DNA from: Chloroflexota bacterium
GTDB lineage: Bacteria > Chloroflexota > Anaerolineae > Aggregatilineales > Phototrophicaceae
Length of the DNA: 64,000 bases
Reading direction: 5' to 3'
NCBI GenBank assembly: GCA_011525385.1
Contig: WTGF01000062.1
Coordinates: 1 to 64,000, forward strand
The translations under genes and the position numbers were made by a program. Below, one piece after another: positions 17,354 through 27,027 of this stretch. The stretch's first letter is position 1, and the number at the start of each line of letters is the position of its first letter. Below the pieces are notes generated by a model. That model ran no database searches and was not told the DNA's origin. It saw only the letters and a list, made by a program, of their open reading frames with translations.

Positions 17354-18211
17354 GTGAGGGCAAGAACATATTCCTTCAATATCGGTCAATTCAAGTGCCT
17401 CTCGATCAGTGACGGCATTCAGCCGATTGACGCCGAATTGCTGCGGACGTTTTTCGCCGGATCCTCAGACGACGAATTGGCGCTTGCATTGAACAATCAT
17501 AGCATCTCTCCTGACCATTACGACTTGCAATGCAATTGCCTCTTGATCGATACGGGGGACGCGCGCATCTTGATTGACAGCGGCGGCGGACCGTTTTTCG
17601 ATCCGCACCTGGGACTGTTGGGGCCCGGTCTTGAAAGCGCGGGATACAGCCCCGGCGATATCGACATCGTCGTCCTCACGCACGGTCATCGCGATCACGT
17701 CTGCGGCGGCGTCGCCCAAGACGATTCCATGATCTTCCCCAAGGCCAAACATGTGATGGTACGCGGAGAATGGGAGTACTGGGTCAACCTTGGCGATGAG
17801 GAGATCAGGGTGATGGCTCATTCCGAAGACATCCGCTTTGCCCGGCACTGCCTAAAAGCTATCGCGCCTCAACTGGAACTGATCGATGCCGGTGAGGAGA
17901 TCACGCCAGGCGTCCTTACGCTGGCCAGTCCCGGTCATACGCGCAACCATATTTCCGTCGAGGTGACCTCGGGGAGCGATACGCTCCTCTGCGTCGCCGA
18001 CACCATGGATCTGCCCATTCATATCGAAAACACCAGTTGGCACCCGGCTTGGGATGAATTGCCGGAAAGGGGTATCGAAACGCGCCGGGCGCTGTTGAGA
18101 CGCGCCGCTGCGCGGAACGCGCTCATTCACGGCTTCCATTTTCCCTTCCCCGGCCTCGGCTATGTGCGGGAGGATGCGGATGGTTGGCGCTTTGAACCGT
18201 ACCCGGAATAG
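17354..18211 (+). CDS. MBL-fold metallo-hydrolase
   Basis: This 285-residue protein has the metallo-beta-lactamase fold. The zinc site is complete: the HxHxDH motif in LTHGHRDHV, a third His in SPGHTRNH, the bridging Asp in VADTMD and a last His in HGFHFPF. Relatives include lactonases and hydrolases of ester or phosphodiester bonds. The start is GTG with AAGGAG 7 bases before it. It leads a short run with the SDR and GH32-like genes. Gaps of 54 and 36 bases suggest possible continuity with the upstream sugar-import operon. Substrate unknown; a sugar lactone would fit the context. Confidence 0.88.
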   Translation: MRARTYSFNIGQFKCLSISDGIQPIDAELLRTFFAGSSDDELALALNNHSISPDHYDLQCNCLLIDTGDARILIDSGGGPFFDPHLGLLGPGLESAGYSPGDIDIVVLTHGHRDHVCGGVAQDDSMIFPKAKHVMVRGEWEYWVNLGDEEIRVMAHSEDIRFARHCLKAIAPQLELIDAGEEITPGVLTLASPGHTRNHISVEVTSGSDTLLCVADTMDLPIHIENTSWHPAWDELPERGIETRRALLRRAAARNALIHGFHFPFPGLGYVREDADGWRFEPYPE

Positions 18212-18247
18212 CAGTCATAAGTTCGAACTTGTGACAGGAGGGAGCGC

Positions 18248-19003
18248 TTGAGGAATCTCGCCATGAGGCTAGAGGGTAGGGTTGCGATCATCACCGGCGC
18301 GGCGTCAGGTATCGGCCGCGCCACCGCATTGCGCTTTGCCCGCGAAGGCGCCCATGTCCTAATCGCCGATATTGATGTCTCCCGAGGAAAAGACTGCGCC
18401 GCCGAAATCCGTAGTTCTGGCGGAGAGGCGCGCTTTGTAGAAGTTGACGTGAGCCAGGAAAGCGACCTGATTAGAATGATCGACTGCGCCGCCACAGCCT
18501 ACGGCGGGCTGGACATTCTGCATAACAACGCCTTCTGGGCGCGGGGCGCTACGGCGCTGGAAACGACTGCCGACGACTGGCAACGGACACTTGATGTTAC
18601 GCTGCGCCCGGTATGGCAGGCGAGCAAACTGGCGATTCCGCATCTTCTCAAGAGCAAGGCCGGGGTCATCTTGAATACGGCCTCCGTGCACAGCATCGTC
18701 GGGTTGACCGGCAGCGCCGCCTATCAAGCGTCCAAAGGCGGCGTCCTGTCATTGACACGCGCGCTGTCGCTGGAGTTGGCGCCGCGAATCCGCGTCGTTG
18801 CAATTCTCCCCGGCACGATTGATACACCAGCAAACGAACAGGTGCCTGACGAAGTGCATGAAGCTTTCCTGCAAAAAGTCCCGCTGGCGCGGCGGGGGCA
18901 GCCGGAGGAAATCGCTAGCGTTGCCGCCTTCCTGGCATCCGACGACGCCAGCTACATCACGGGCGCCGGGATCGTTGTCGACGGCGGTTATACGACGCAT
19001 TAG
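18248..19003 (+). CDS. Short-chain dehydrogenase/reductase (SDR)
   Basis: This classical SDR (251 residues) has the cofactor loop GAASGIGRA, the NNA motif (NNAFWARG), catalytic Ser in TASVHS and the YxxxK pair in AYQASKG, with the C-terminal GAGIVVDGG signature. It should oxidise or reduce a sugar or polyol hydroxyl with NAD(P). The start is TTG at 18248 because AGGAGG lies 6 bases before it; the in-frame ATG at 18263 has no such site. The Asp after the second strand (ADIDVS) favours NAD over NADP. Confidence 0.92.
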   Translation: MRNLAMRLEGRVAIITGAASGIGRATALRFAREGAHVLIADIDVSRGKDCAAEIRSSGGEARFVEVDVSQESDLIRMIDCAATAYGGLDILHNNAFWARGATALETTADDWQRTLDVTLRPVWQASKLAIPHLLKSKAGVILNTASVHSIVGLTGSAAYQASKGGVLSLTRALSLELAPRIRVVAILPGTIDTPANEQVPDEVHEAFLQKVPLARRGQPEEIASVAAFLASDDASYITGAGIVVDGGYTTH

Positions 19004-19076
19004 TCGAGTTGCGGGGGCTCATTTGGCAACCAATAATTGAGACCTTGTCCGAACCATATACTGAAAGAGAATAATT

Positions 19077-20711
19077 GTGAAAACAGATAACTGGCCAGAT
19101 TACACATCGGCTGTTCCTCATTATAGCTTTGCCGACAACTTAGCCGAACAAGAGCAGCAATTGCGCGAGAATCCGCTCCTGAAACGCTTTGACGAATCGC
19201 GGAGTAAACTCGCTGCGGACTCCCATCGTCCGCTTTATCACTACGTCAATCCCGAAAGCACTTTGAACGACCCCAATGGACTCTGCTTTTGGCAGGGGCG
19301 CTGGCATCTGTTTTACCAGGCCTATCCCCCCGAAGATACGCGTCAACATTGGGGACACGCCGTCAGCGACGACTTGATCCACTGGCACGATTTGCCCTAC
19401 GCGATCTATCCCCATCCGGAAGAGTGCTGCTATTCGGGTTCCGCGCTGGTAGAGGACGATCGCGTCATCGCTATGTATCACGGGACCCAGATCGGAAATA
19501 TGGTCGCAACCTCCTCGGATCCGCTTTTGCTGAACTGGGAAAAGGTAGGGGACGGCGCCGTCATCCCAATGGCAAAAGAAGGCGATCCGCCCTTGCCCTA
19601 TACCGTCTTCGATCCCTGCATATGGGAGAAAGACGGGTTCTACTATGCCTTGTCCGGCGGGACTTTGCCTGAAGGGCCGGACCGCAAGCAAATCCGCGCC
19701 AACTTTCTATTCCGGTCCGCTGATCTGGTACATTGGGATTATCTGCATCCTTTTGTCGAGAACGACCAATACACGGTGGTCGGCGACGATGGCGCTTGTC
19801 CCTATTTCTGGCCTATCGGGGATGACAAGCACATCTTGCTCATTTACAGCCATATGACCGGCGGACAGTACCTGCTGGGCGACTATGACAAGGATCGCGA
19901 CAAATTCGTCGTCACCGACGGCGGCTTGTTCAACTTCGGACCCTCGACGCCATCAGGCGTCCACGCGCCCTCGGCCACGCCCGACGGCAAGGGCGGCGTC
20001 ATCGTCATTTTCAACATGAACCAGGGCATGCCGACGCGGGGCTGGAACCAGATCATGACCCTGCCGCGCCTGCTCACCCTTGACGATGACAAGCGCTTGC
20101 TCATGGAGCCTGCCGGCGGAATTGAGTCGCTGCGCCATGAACATCGGCAGTTGGAAGCCATCACGCTTCCTGCCAACCAGGAAATCGTGTTGGACCAGAT
20201 TCAGGGCAATGCGATGGAACTGTCGCTCGAGCTTGATCCCGGCGAGGCGCCCATGGTCGAATTGAACGTGCTGCGCTCCTCAAATCGTGAAGAGGTTACG
20301 CGCATCGCCTTTTACAAACATCGCGGACGCCGCTACAGGCAGCGGCTGTCCAAAACCGCGGCTATGAACGCCAGCTCGGTCGCCATGCAAAAGCTGCCGC
20401 AGCGTTACGAAAGCATGATCACAATTGACACATCGTATTCGTCGACATTGCCGGATGCGCTTTCGCGCGCGCCGGAATCCGCGCCCGTGTACCTCGCGCC
20501 CGACGAGCCCCTGCAATTGCGCGTCTTCATCGATCGCAGCGTGGTCGAGGTTTTCGTCAACGGCAGACAGTGCGTGGCAACGCGCGTGTATCCCGGCCGC
20601 GAGGATAGCCTGGGCGTCTCGCTGCGGTCCCAAGGCCTGTCGACGACGGTCACGAGACTCGACGCATGGCAAATGCGCAGTATCTGGGATGAGGGCGCTG
20701 GTTCTACTTGA
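19077..20711 (+). CDS. GH32-like beta-fructosidase homologue with altered acid/base motif
   Basis: This 544-residue protein has the two-domain GH32 layout: a five-bladed propeller followed by a beta-sandwich ending in the typical FIDRSVVEVFVNG segment. The nucleophile motif is intact (NDPNG, D65). The stabilising Asp of the RDP motif is kept, but the Arg is Phe (F178-D179-P180). At the ECP motif, where the general acid/base Glu should be, the protein reads ACP (A240). It therefore belongs to a divergent GH32-like branch; either another residue acts as acid/base or it binds rather than cuts. No signal peptide is seen, so it acts on an imported substrate. The start is a GTG with weak GAAAGAGA upstream. 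Confidence 0.87.
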   Translation: MKTDNWPDYTSAVPHYSFADNLAEQEQQLRENPLLKRFDESRSKLAADSHRPLYHYVNPESTLNDPNGLCFWQGRWHLFYQAYPPEDTRQHWGHAVSDDLIHWHDLPYAIYPHPEECCYSGSALVEDDRVIAMYHGTQIGNMVATSSDPLLLNWEKVGDGAVIPMAKEGDPPLPYTVFDPCIWEKDGFYYALSGGTLPEGPDRKQIRANFLFRSADLVHWDYLHPFVENDQYTVVGDDGACPYFWPIGDDKHILLIYSHMTGGQYLLGDYDKDRDKFVVTDGGLFNFGPSTPSGVHAPSATPDGKGGVIVIFNMNQGMPTRGWNQIMTLPRLLTLDDDKRLLMEPAGGIESLRHEHRQLEAITLPANQEIVLDQIQGNAMELSLELDPGEAPMVELNVLRSSNREEVTRIAFYKHRGRRYRQRLSKTAAMNASSVAMQKLPQRYESMITIDTSYSSTLPDALSRAPESAPVYLAPDEPLQLRVFIDRSVVEVFVNGRQCVATRVYPGREDSLGVSLRSQGLSTTVTRLDAWQMRSIWDEGAGST

Positions 20712-20726
20712 GCAACCGGCACAGGC

Positions 20727-21854
20727 TCAGATAATGAACGAGCGAAAACCCTCCAGCTTGCGGAAAATGATCCGGTTCGAGTCGTGATAGCGGATGGCTC
20801 CACGATAGGCGGCGCGCACGAGATAGATGATATCATCGCCGTCGAATTGCCAATCGACGTACTGAAATCCGGTAAGGCGCATCGAGTCTTGCGCGGACAA
20901 ACCACTCTCGTCCGTCATCAAGGTCTTGACAACCCGCCAGCGGCGTAAATCGCGCGAAACGCTTAGGGACAAGATGTTTCGCTGCCTGGTCCAATCGGGA
21001 TCTGTCACGTTGTTGACCAAGGCCAGATAAAGGTCCGTTTGCGCATCGTAGCGAATATTGAATTTGCTGCCGCCGCCCGGGAAATCGATGAACCCAGTCT
21101 CCGGATCAAATGAAATGGCTCTGCCGCCGTCCTCAATCTTTACGATAACCGCTCGATTAACCATAGGACTGGCGTTTAGCCGCAAGATATTCAACAGGTC
21201 CCCATCCGGCGCCCGAACCACATTGCCCTCCAGCCAGCAGGGCCGTTCCGGCCGATCCCATTGAGCTGGCGCCCAATCGGGATCAAATGGGATTTTGTTG
21301 CTGATCGTCCAGTTCGAGGCCTCTAGCAAGTTCGCCTCGGCGGGCGCCGAGATCACGCAAGAGTGAAAGCTCGGTCCGTGAACTGGCGGGTCAGCATCTT
21401 CGAATGCCTTGTACAGCCGTCCCTTGTGCTCTAAAACTGGCACCGGCGCACAATGATAATTCGGCGCGTCGCGATAGACGCCGCCGCGGAATAGCAAACC
21501 AGACGCGGCATCCGCCGGGTGCGTCCAGGTGAAACCGCCATCATCGCTGCGCCGGATCACGATCGAGCCGTATTGCTGTGATGTCCCAAGAATGTACAAA
21601 TTGCCGCGATGCAGAAACAAGCTGCTCCAATAGCAGTTCATGATATGCGTCACGTTGACCCAGGTCACACCATCGTTTTCTGATCGATAGATGCTCGTCA
21701 AGCTTTCTTCGGCCTCGTGATTCTTGGGACATCCCTTCAAGCCAAAATAATCGTGCGAGGCCACCAGCGCGCCGTCCGCCAGACGAACTATGCTCGGGCT
21801 TCCCAGGTAGGTTAAGGTTCGCTCGGATTGATATTTGACCTCGTGCCAGACCAT
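20727..21854 (-). CDS. Sialidase-fold (BNR) protein, copy 1
   Basis: This 375-residue protein has sialidase-type propeller features, with Asp boxes in IYRSENDGVTW and IRRSDDGGFTW. It is a close paralogue of the neighbouring gene at 21874-23061, sharing a nearly identical first 100 residues. True exo-sialidases carry (F/Y)RIP near the N-terminus, with the Arg that binds the carboxylate; here the same place reads YLGSPSIVRL, so that Arg is gone, while SHD keeps the following Asp. No signal peptide is present. It is probably a cytoplasmic glycoside hydrolase or lyase-like enzyme with a different specificity. It is the last gene of a long minus-strand transport and catabolic operon. Confidence 0.85.
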   Translation of the reverse strand: MVWHEVKYQSERTLTYLGSPSIVRLADGALVASHDYFGLKGCPKNHEAEESLTSIYRSENDGVTWVNVTHIMNCYWSSLFLHRGNLYILGTSQQYGSIVIRRSDDGGFTWTHPADAASGLLFRGGVYRDAPNYHCAPVPVLEHKGRLYKAFEDADPPVHGPSFHSCVISAPAEANLLEASNWTISNKIPFDPDWAPAQWDRPERPCWLEGNVVRAPDGDLLNILRLNASPMVNRAVIVKIEDGGRAISFDPETGFIDFPGGGSKFNIRYDAQTDLYLALVNNVTDPDWTRQRNILSLSVSRDLRRWRVVKTLMTDESGLSAQDSMRLTGFQYVDWQFDGDDIIYLVRAAYRGAIRYHDSNRIIFRKLEGFRSFII

Positions 21855-21873
21855 CTGCTCTTGCTTCCCAAGT

Positions 21874-23061
21874 CTATAGTAGATCGCGGAACTTGCTTAA
21901 TCGCCGGAAAATGATCCGGTTAGAATCGTGGAAGTTGCGCGTGCCGCGATACGCTGTACGCACTACATAAATCAGGTCTTCACCATCGAATTGCCAGTCG
22001 ACGTACTGAAATCCGGTCAGCAGAACCGACTCCGCCGGCTCCAAACCTGTGTCGTCATACATGAGCGTTTTGACGATGCGCCAATTCCACAGGTCGTCCG
22101 ACGCGCTCAAGGAGAGCACATTGCGCTGCCGCATGGGGTGCTTGCCGCGATGGCCCCGGGCTTTTAGGTCTCCCGTGGCCAGCTCGCGCAACAAGTCAGG
22201 ATCCGCCAGGTTGTTGACCAATGACAGATATTTGCCCGTCTGAGGATCGCGTCGGATCGTGAATTTGGCCTTGCTGCCCGGGAACTTGACATAACCGCAT
22301 TCGGGATCGAAAGACAGCGTCCTGCCCTCGTCTGCTATTTTCAGACGAGTGGCAACCTCTTCCAGGATAGAACCCGCCTCATGCGTCATGATGTTCCAGA
22401 GTTGGCCGTCGGGCGCGAGAACGATATTGCCTTCTCTCCAGCCAGGGGCCTCGGCCTCCGCCGGGTCCCACTCGCTCGGTATCCAGGCAGGATCAAATGG
22501 TATCTTGTTGCTCATGGTCCAGTTGGCGGCGTCCAGCAAATCCGCATCCGCCGGCGCGGAGATTACGCCGGCTTGAAAGTTGCCCCAGCCCGGCGGGTCG
22601 CAATCTTCAAAAGCGCGGTACAGGCGTCCCGCGTGGCGGACGATTGGCACGGGAGCGCAATGATAGCTGGGTGGTTCGCGATGGTAGCCGCCTCTGAAGA
22701 GCAGTCCGCTGCGCTCGTCGGCCGGGTGCGTCCAGGTAAATCCGCCGTCCAGGCTGCGTCGAATCACAATCGAACCGTATTGCTGTGAAGTACCCAGGAT
22801 ATAAACCGCGCCATTATGAATAAATAAACTGCTCCAATAGCAGTTCATGATATGCGTGATATTGACCCAGGTTGCGCCATCATCTTCCGAGCGGTAGATA
22901 CTTGTCAGGCTTTCCTCGCCCTCATGATTTTTAGGACAGCCTTTCAAACCGAAGTAATCATGCGAGACCAGCAAAGCGCCATCATCGAGACGAACAAGGC
23001 TGGGACTGCCCAGATACGTTAGCGTCCGCTCCGGCTGATATTTGACTTGCGACCATTTCAT
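21874..23061 (-). CDS. Sialidase-fold (BNR) protein, copy 2
   Basis: This 395-residue paralogue of the gene just downstream arose by tandem duplication. It differs mainly by extra segments, notably a basic insert near residue 300 (ELATGDLKARGHRGKHP) and about 20 residues around 240. Asp boxes are in IYRSEDDGATW and IRRSLDGGFTW. As in copy 1, the RIP arginine of exo-sialidases is replaced (YLGSPSLVRL). Conserved GCPKNHE, NCYWSSL and YHCAPVP blocks are shared by both copies and probably line the active site. No signal peptide. It lies after the binding-protein gene on the same strand. Confidence 0.85.
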   Translation of the reverse strand: MKWSQVKYQPERTLTYLGSPSLVRLDDGALLVSHDYFGLKGCPKNHEGEESLTSIYRSEDDGATWVNITHIMNCYWSSLFIHNGAVYILGTSQQYGSIVIRRSLDGGFTWTHPADERSGLLFRGGYHREPPSYHCAPVPIVRHAGRLYRAFEDCDPPGWGNFQAGVISAPADADLLDAANWTMSNKIPFDPAWIPSEWDPAEAEAPGWREGNIVLAPDGQLWNIMTHEAGSILEEVATRLKIADEGRTLSFDPECGYVKFPGSKAKFTIRRDPQTGKYLSLVNNLADPDLLRELATGDLKARGHRGKHPMRQRNVLSLSASDDLWNWRIVKTLMYDDTGLEPAESVLLTGFQYVDWQFDGEDLIYVVRTAYRGTRNFHDSNRIIFRRLSKFRDLL

Positions 23062-23122
23062 TACGCGCTCTTTCTGGCAGAGCCGGATTCATCATTCGGC
23101 CTCAGCCCAGTTGATTAGCAAG

Positions 23123-23156
23123 GAAATGGGGCCCGCGCAACGAGGACGAGCCCCAT
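23123..23156 (-). terminator. Stem-loop after binding-protein gene
   Basis: Read on the minus strand, a 7-bp inverted repeat (23156-23150 with 23132-23126) around a 17-base loop is followed by TTTCC. It lies directly after the binding-protein stop and before the sialidase-fold genes. The modest stem and short T run suggest partial termination or mRNA 3'-end protection. Confidence 0.5.
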
Positions 23157-23171
23157 CAAAAGGCTTAGCGC

Positions 23172-25166
23172 TTATTCACTGACGTACCACTGGTCGGAGT
23201 GACCGCTTTCGAGGTGGCTGATGTACAAGACACCTTCGACCGGCGTGAAGTTGTGCAAGCGGTTGGAACGGATGAAGACTTCCGGCGCCTCGCCAACCGT
23301 ACCAAAATGGTAGATGTTGCGGACGGTATTGGCGACCAACTGCGTACCAAGCTCCAGATACCTGTCCGAGCCGATCTGTGTCAGTTGCCATTCGTCGACC
23401 ATGCGCATCTGTTCTTTTTGGTACTCGGGCGGTTCTTCGCCTTCGTCTCCATTGGTGAGCCACCACTGCCGCCAGGCCAGGCCGCCGCCTACCGGTGTGG
23501 AATCGATGCCGTAAGGCGGGCGCAGCCAGATCGGGCGCTGATAAAGGTCCTTCTCCGACACTACATCGGCAAACCAAACCGATGCATGCACCTCGTTGGC
23601 GAGCAGGGCTTGCTTGAAGGCTTCGCGCGTACTCGGGTTGATTTCGACATCGACGCCGACATCTTCCCAGTATTCGGCCACCAGCTCGGACATCGGGATG
23701 CGGTTGATCGCGTCCCAAAGCACGATTGCAAGCGGCGCGCCGTCAGGGCGCAGGCGCACGCCATCATCGCCCATGGTCAGTCCCATCTCATCAAGCAGCG
23801 CATTCGCTTGGTCAGGATCATAGTCGGCATAATGACCGCCCATCCAGTCTTCATAGAAGACCGACAACGACGAAACGCCCCAAGCCCTTGGCACTGCCTG
23901 ACCGAAGAACAGGACATCGTTAATCTCGGAGCGGTTGATGGCAAGCGACAAAGCCTGACGAAAACGCAAGTCGTTGAAGATCTCGTTCAGCACCGGATCG
24001 CTGACCGTGATATTCAACTGGTACTTGCTCATCGCGCCCTGATCGGCCGGCCACAGGATCGTCGTGTAATCGCCATCCGCCTCGCCCGCTTTCAGTACAG
24101 GCAGATCGCTCACTTCGAGGTTGTAAAAGCCGTAGTCAATAGCGCCGGCTTGAACGTTTAGGATGACCACTTCCGGTTCCCCAAGCAACAGGCGGACCTG
24201 GCCATCAATATAAGGCAGTTGATTGCCTGCGGTATCGACCTTCCAATAGTACGGATTGCGGACATAGAACTTGTTGCCAAATTCATCCACCTGGTCCAGT
24301 TTCCAGGGCTTAGTCACCGGCAGATCCGGGTCGAAGTCGTTCTGTCCCGTCTGACCGTTCATATGGAACTCAAAAGCGCCGGCCCAGCTGTCAAACCCTT
24401 CAGACTCTGCCAAGGCGGCCGCGTCCTCATTGTAATCGGCATGCCACTGTTGCAGGTAATGGCGCGGCGCCAGCGGGAAGCCTTGACCGCTGCGGGCAAC
24501 CACGATCGGGAAGGCCGGATTTGCCGACGCGGCAGTGAAGGTGACGGTGTAGTCGTCGACTTTCGCAATAACAATCGGCGTTCCGCCGGGCGAGAGCGCC
24601 CGCGACATATTCGGCAGCTCCTCGTGCAACATGATGTCTTCGTACCAGAACATGACATCATCAGCGGTGACAGGCGCGCCATCGCTCCACTTCATCCCGC
24701 GGCGCAAGGTGACAGTCGCGGTGGTCAAATCGTCTGACAATTCCACGCTCTTGGCAACCTCGGGGAAGACGATCTCCCAATTGGTTGAGAATCCAGTCAG
24801 GTGCTGGTCCCAGGCGGTGAAGCCAGTATTGCCGAAAGAGGTCGGATTGGTCGCGTTGAACGTGATCTCGCCGCCATAGGCGCCGATGGCCTCACGCGGT
24901 TGAACGACCATGATATCGCCGCGCTCCGGCAGGCGTTCCTCGACTGGCGGCAGGTCGCCCGCGGCTACCATTTCCGCCAACATGGGCGCTTCGTTGAACA
25001 TGGCGATACTGTTTCCGGTCGAAGCCTCGTACTCATCCAGCGACCAAACGCGGTAATTGTCCGCCGAGGAGAATCCGCCGTCTTGCGCGACCGACATGAA
25101 GGTCATGAGACCCATGACGACAATCAGGCAGGCTACCCACGAAATTCTCAGTTGCTTGCTAAACAT
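23172..25166 (-). CDS. ABC transporter solute-binding protein, peptide/oligosaccharide type
   Basis: This 664-residue extracytoplasmic SBP_bac_5 protein is longer than DppA (about 535), like the large OppA-type proteins that in several bacteria bind oligosaccharides as well as peptides. A Sec signal peptide is clear (basic MFSKQLR, hydrophobic core, VAQDGG cleavage region). GGGAGG lies about 9 bases before the ATG. Family signatures include LRRGMKWSDGAPVTADDV and the hinge region LRFRQALSLAINR. It follows the regulator and aldolase genes in the oppBCDF operon, so it is the likely receptor for those permeases. Confidence 0.92.
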   Translation of the reverse strand: MFSKQLRISWVACLIVVMGLMTFMSVAQDGGFSSADNYRVWSLDEYEASTGNSIAMFNEAPMLAEMVAAGDLPPVEERLPERGDIMVVQPREAIGAYGGEITFNATNPTSFGNTGFTAWDQHLTGFSTNWEIVFPEVAKSVELSDDLTTATVTLRRGMKWSDGAPVTADDVMFWYEDIMLHEELPNMSRALSPGGTPIVIAKVDDYTVTFTAASANPAFPIVVARSGQGFPLAPRHYLQQWHADYNEDAAALAESEGFDSWAGAFEFHMNGQTGQNDFDPDLPVTKPWKLDQVDEFGNKFYVRNPYYWKVDTAGNQLPYIDGQVRLLLGEPEVVILNVQAGAIDYGFYNLEVSDLPVLKAGEADGDYTTILWPADQGAMSKYQLNITVSDPVLNEIFNDLRFRQALSLAINRSEINDVLFFGQAVPRAWGVSSLSVFYEDWMGGHYADYDPDQANALLDEMGLTMGDDGVRLRPDGAPLAIVLWDAINRIPMSELVAEYWEDVGVDVEINPSTREAFKQALLANEVHASVWFADVVSEKDLYQRPIWLRPPYGIDSTPVGGGLAWRQWWLTNGDEGEEPPEYQKEQMRMVDEWQLTQIGSDRYLELGTQLVANTVRNIYHFGTVGEAPEVFIRSNRLHNFTPVEGVLYISHLESGHSDQWYVSE

Positions 25167-25288
25167 ATGCTGTTTCCTCCCTATCAGTTAATGGACATTG
25201 AAAACTTGCTAGCTGGTCTGCAAAAATCGGCCACCTCCTTTACAGCCTGTTCCTTACACACCTGTCAGGGAGCGAGCGCTGATACCCG

Positions 25289-26212
25289 CTACGCTGTTAG
25301 GTCCCTTCCTCCCAGTTTCAAGCAATCCATCTGTCTGGCGATACTATCCAGAACGCGCCGGTCATAATCTGTCAGCGTTGCACTGCTCACGCGGCTCGCT
25401 GTGGTCATAGCGAAACCTGCCTGGCGGCGATAATATTTGGCTGAAACCGGATACCGGTGATGAATGATGGGATCTGCCATGCTTATCATCGATTGCGCGT
25501 TTGCGGCGTCCGCACGAAGAAAGTGCTTGCAAAGCCAAACCAGTGGCTGCGGATAAAAATTCGCCGCGATACCGCAATAACCCGACGCCCCTGCTTCCAT
25601 TGATTCCAGCAAGGTTGTGGCATCGGCATTGTAAATGCCCAGGCCGGCGCCCTCCGCCGCTTCGATTTTGGCGCGAAGCTGGCGCAATGACCTTGAAGTC
25701 TCTTTAAGCAGGCAGAAGCGTCCAGTCCCGGCTGCCCAAGCTACCAAGTCCGCCGAAACGAGCCGATGATATGGCAGCGGACATTCGTAGAGTCCCAGCG
25801 GTATATCGTCCGTGGCGTCCAGCAGTTGGGATACATTGCTCCGCCAGATAACGTCATCGTCCTCCGCCCCCGCCATCATGCTGGCGATGACGACTACTTG
25901 CGCGACGCCGAGATCCGCCATTTGCCGGACGAATGTCGCTTGCGCTGCGATCGATTGATCAAAAGTGCCGCTAGCGACCACCGGCACTCGTCCGTTGGTC
26001 CGCCTGACGACACGCTCCGCCAGGCGAAGTCGCTCGTCATCACTGAGCGCGAACATCTCGCTGGACTGCCCGACTGCGAACAGCCCCGTCACGCCGGAAT
26101 CAATATACCAGTCGGTCAGACGATCGACGCCATCCCAATCAATAGACATATCCATCCGGAGCGGCGTAATCATCGCCGGGAAAACACCCCTGGGTGTCGT
26201 CACGTTTGACAT
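25289..26212 (-). CDS. Dihydrodipicolinate synthase / N-acetylneuraminate lyase family aldolase
   Basis: This TIM-barrel Schiff-base aldolase has about 307 residues. The catalytic lysine sits in LLKETS (K170) and the Tyr of the YxxP motif in YECP (Y142), as in DapA and NanA. Members condense or cleave pyruvate-containing products such as sialic acids, KDG or 4-hydroxy-2-oxoglutarate. The start is taken at the ATG opening MSNVTTPRG; an upstream TTG at 26233 would overlap the regulator gene, and no clear ribosome site supports either. Location beside sialidase-fold proteins hints at sialic-acid-like sugars, but the RIP-less sialidases weaken that idea. Confidence 0.87.
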   Translation of the reverse strand: MSNVTTPRGVFPAMITPLRMDMSIDWDGVDRLTDWYIDSGVTGLFAVGQSSEMFALSDDERLRLAERVVRRTNGRVPVVASGTFDQSIAAQATFVRQMADLGVAQVVVIASMMAGAEDDDVIWRSNVSQLLDATDDIPLGLYECPLPYHRLVSADLVAWAAGTGRFCLLKETSRSLRQLRAKIEAAEGAGLGIYNADATTLLESMEAGASGYCGIAANFYPQPLVWLCKHFLRADAANAQSMISMADPIIHHRYPVSAKYYRRQAGFAMTTASRVSSATLTDYDRRVLDSIARQMDCLKLGGRDLTA

Positions 26213-26229
26213 GCAACAAATCCAAAGTG

Positions 26230-27027
26230 TCAATGATGAATAAAATGAGCCGATTTCGGCGCCAAAAGCGACGGCGTGGCCGGTACGTAACCCATTCGCC
26301 GCGAGATCTCTTGCGCGACATAGAGCAAGTCCGCCGCCAGTCCGTTGGACACATCATCGATAATGCTCTCGTCGGCGCCGGACAAACTACAACCGCCGAT
26401 GGGCTCGCCGGCTGCATTGCGGATGACCGCCCCCAAACAGTACGTACCCAACTCGTGCTCCTCGCGATCGATAGCATATCCACGTTGTCGTGATGCCTCG
26501 AGTTCAATGTGCAAGTCCTGGCTGTCGGTTAACGTCGTATGTGTGAAGCGCGGCATGCCGGTGCGTTGTATGATGTCATCGACCTGGTCGGGCGGGAGCG
26601 CCGCCAGGATCGACTTGCCGTTGGCCGTGCAATGCAGGTGGACCTGCTCGCCGACCGCCGTGCGCGCCATCAGACGCTTCGACGACTCCACCGCATAGAT
26701 GTACAAGATATAACTGCCATCGAAATAAGTGAGATAAACAGATTCCTTGGCGATCTCGGCCAATTCCCGCAGCAAGGGCGCGGCGCGATCGCGCAGTTCC
26801 GCGTTGACGCGAACGGCTTGTGACAAGCTGATAATTGCCGTGCCCAGCGCATAGGAATCGTCATTCACTTTCTCGATGAAACCCCGTGATATCAATGTCG
26901 CAAGCAAATGGTGTATCGTACTTTTAGGCATGGTCAGCCGCGCGCTAATCTGAGCCAATGTCAAGCAGGGTTCCTCGGTGCTAAAGACGGTCATTATGTC
27001 GATGGCTTTTAGTACAGACTGGATCAT
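26230..27027 (-). CDS. IclR family transcriptional regulator
   Basis: This 265-residue regulator has an N-terminal winged helix-turn-helix (residues 10-62, with [21 protein letters not shown], core [15 protein letters not shown]) and the IclR effector domain, which ends with the GGCSLSG and RMGYVP segments. Its ATG overlaps the oppF stop as ATGA, so it is co-translated with the transporter and probably controls this operon in response to the imported or degraded compound. A candidate operator with GAAC/GTTC dyads lies at 31282-31305, before oppB. Activator or repressor role is unknown. Confidence 0.92.
   Translation of the reverse strand: MIQSVLKAIDIMTVFSTEEPCLTLAQISARLTMPKSTIHHLLATLISRGFIEKVNDDSYALGTAIISLSQAVRVNAELRDRAAPLLRELAEIAKESVYLTYFDGSYILYIYAVESSKRLMARTAVGEQVHLHCTANGKSILAALPPDQVDDIIQRTGMPRFTHTTLTDSQDLHIELEASRQRGYAIDREEHELGTYCLGAVIRNAAGEPIGGCSLSGADESIIDDVSNGLAADLLYVAQEISRRMGYVPATPSLLAPKSAHFIHH

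Noticed and set aside
20727-23061. Calling the BNR pair exo-alpha-sialidases
   Set aside because: The RIP arginine is absent in both copies, and there is no signal peptide, so the substrate is left open.
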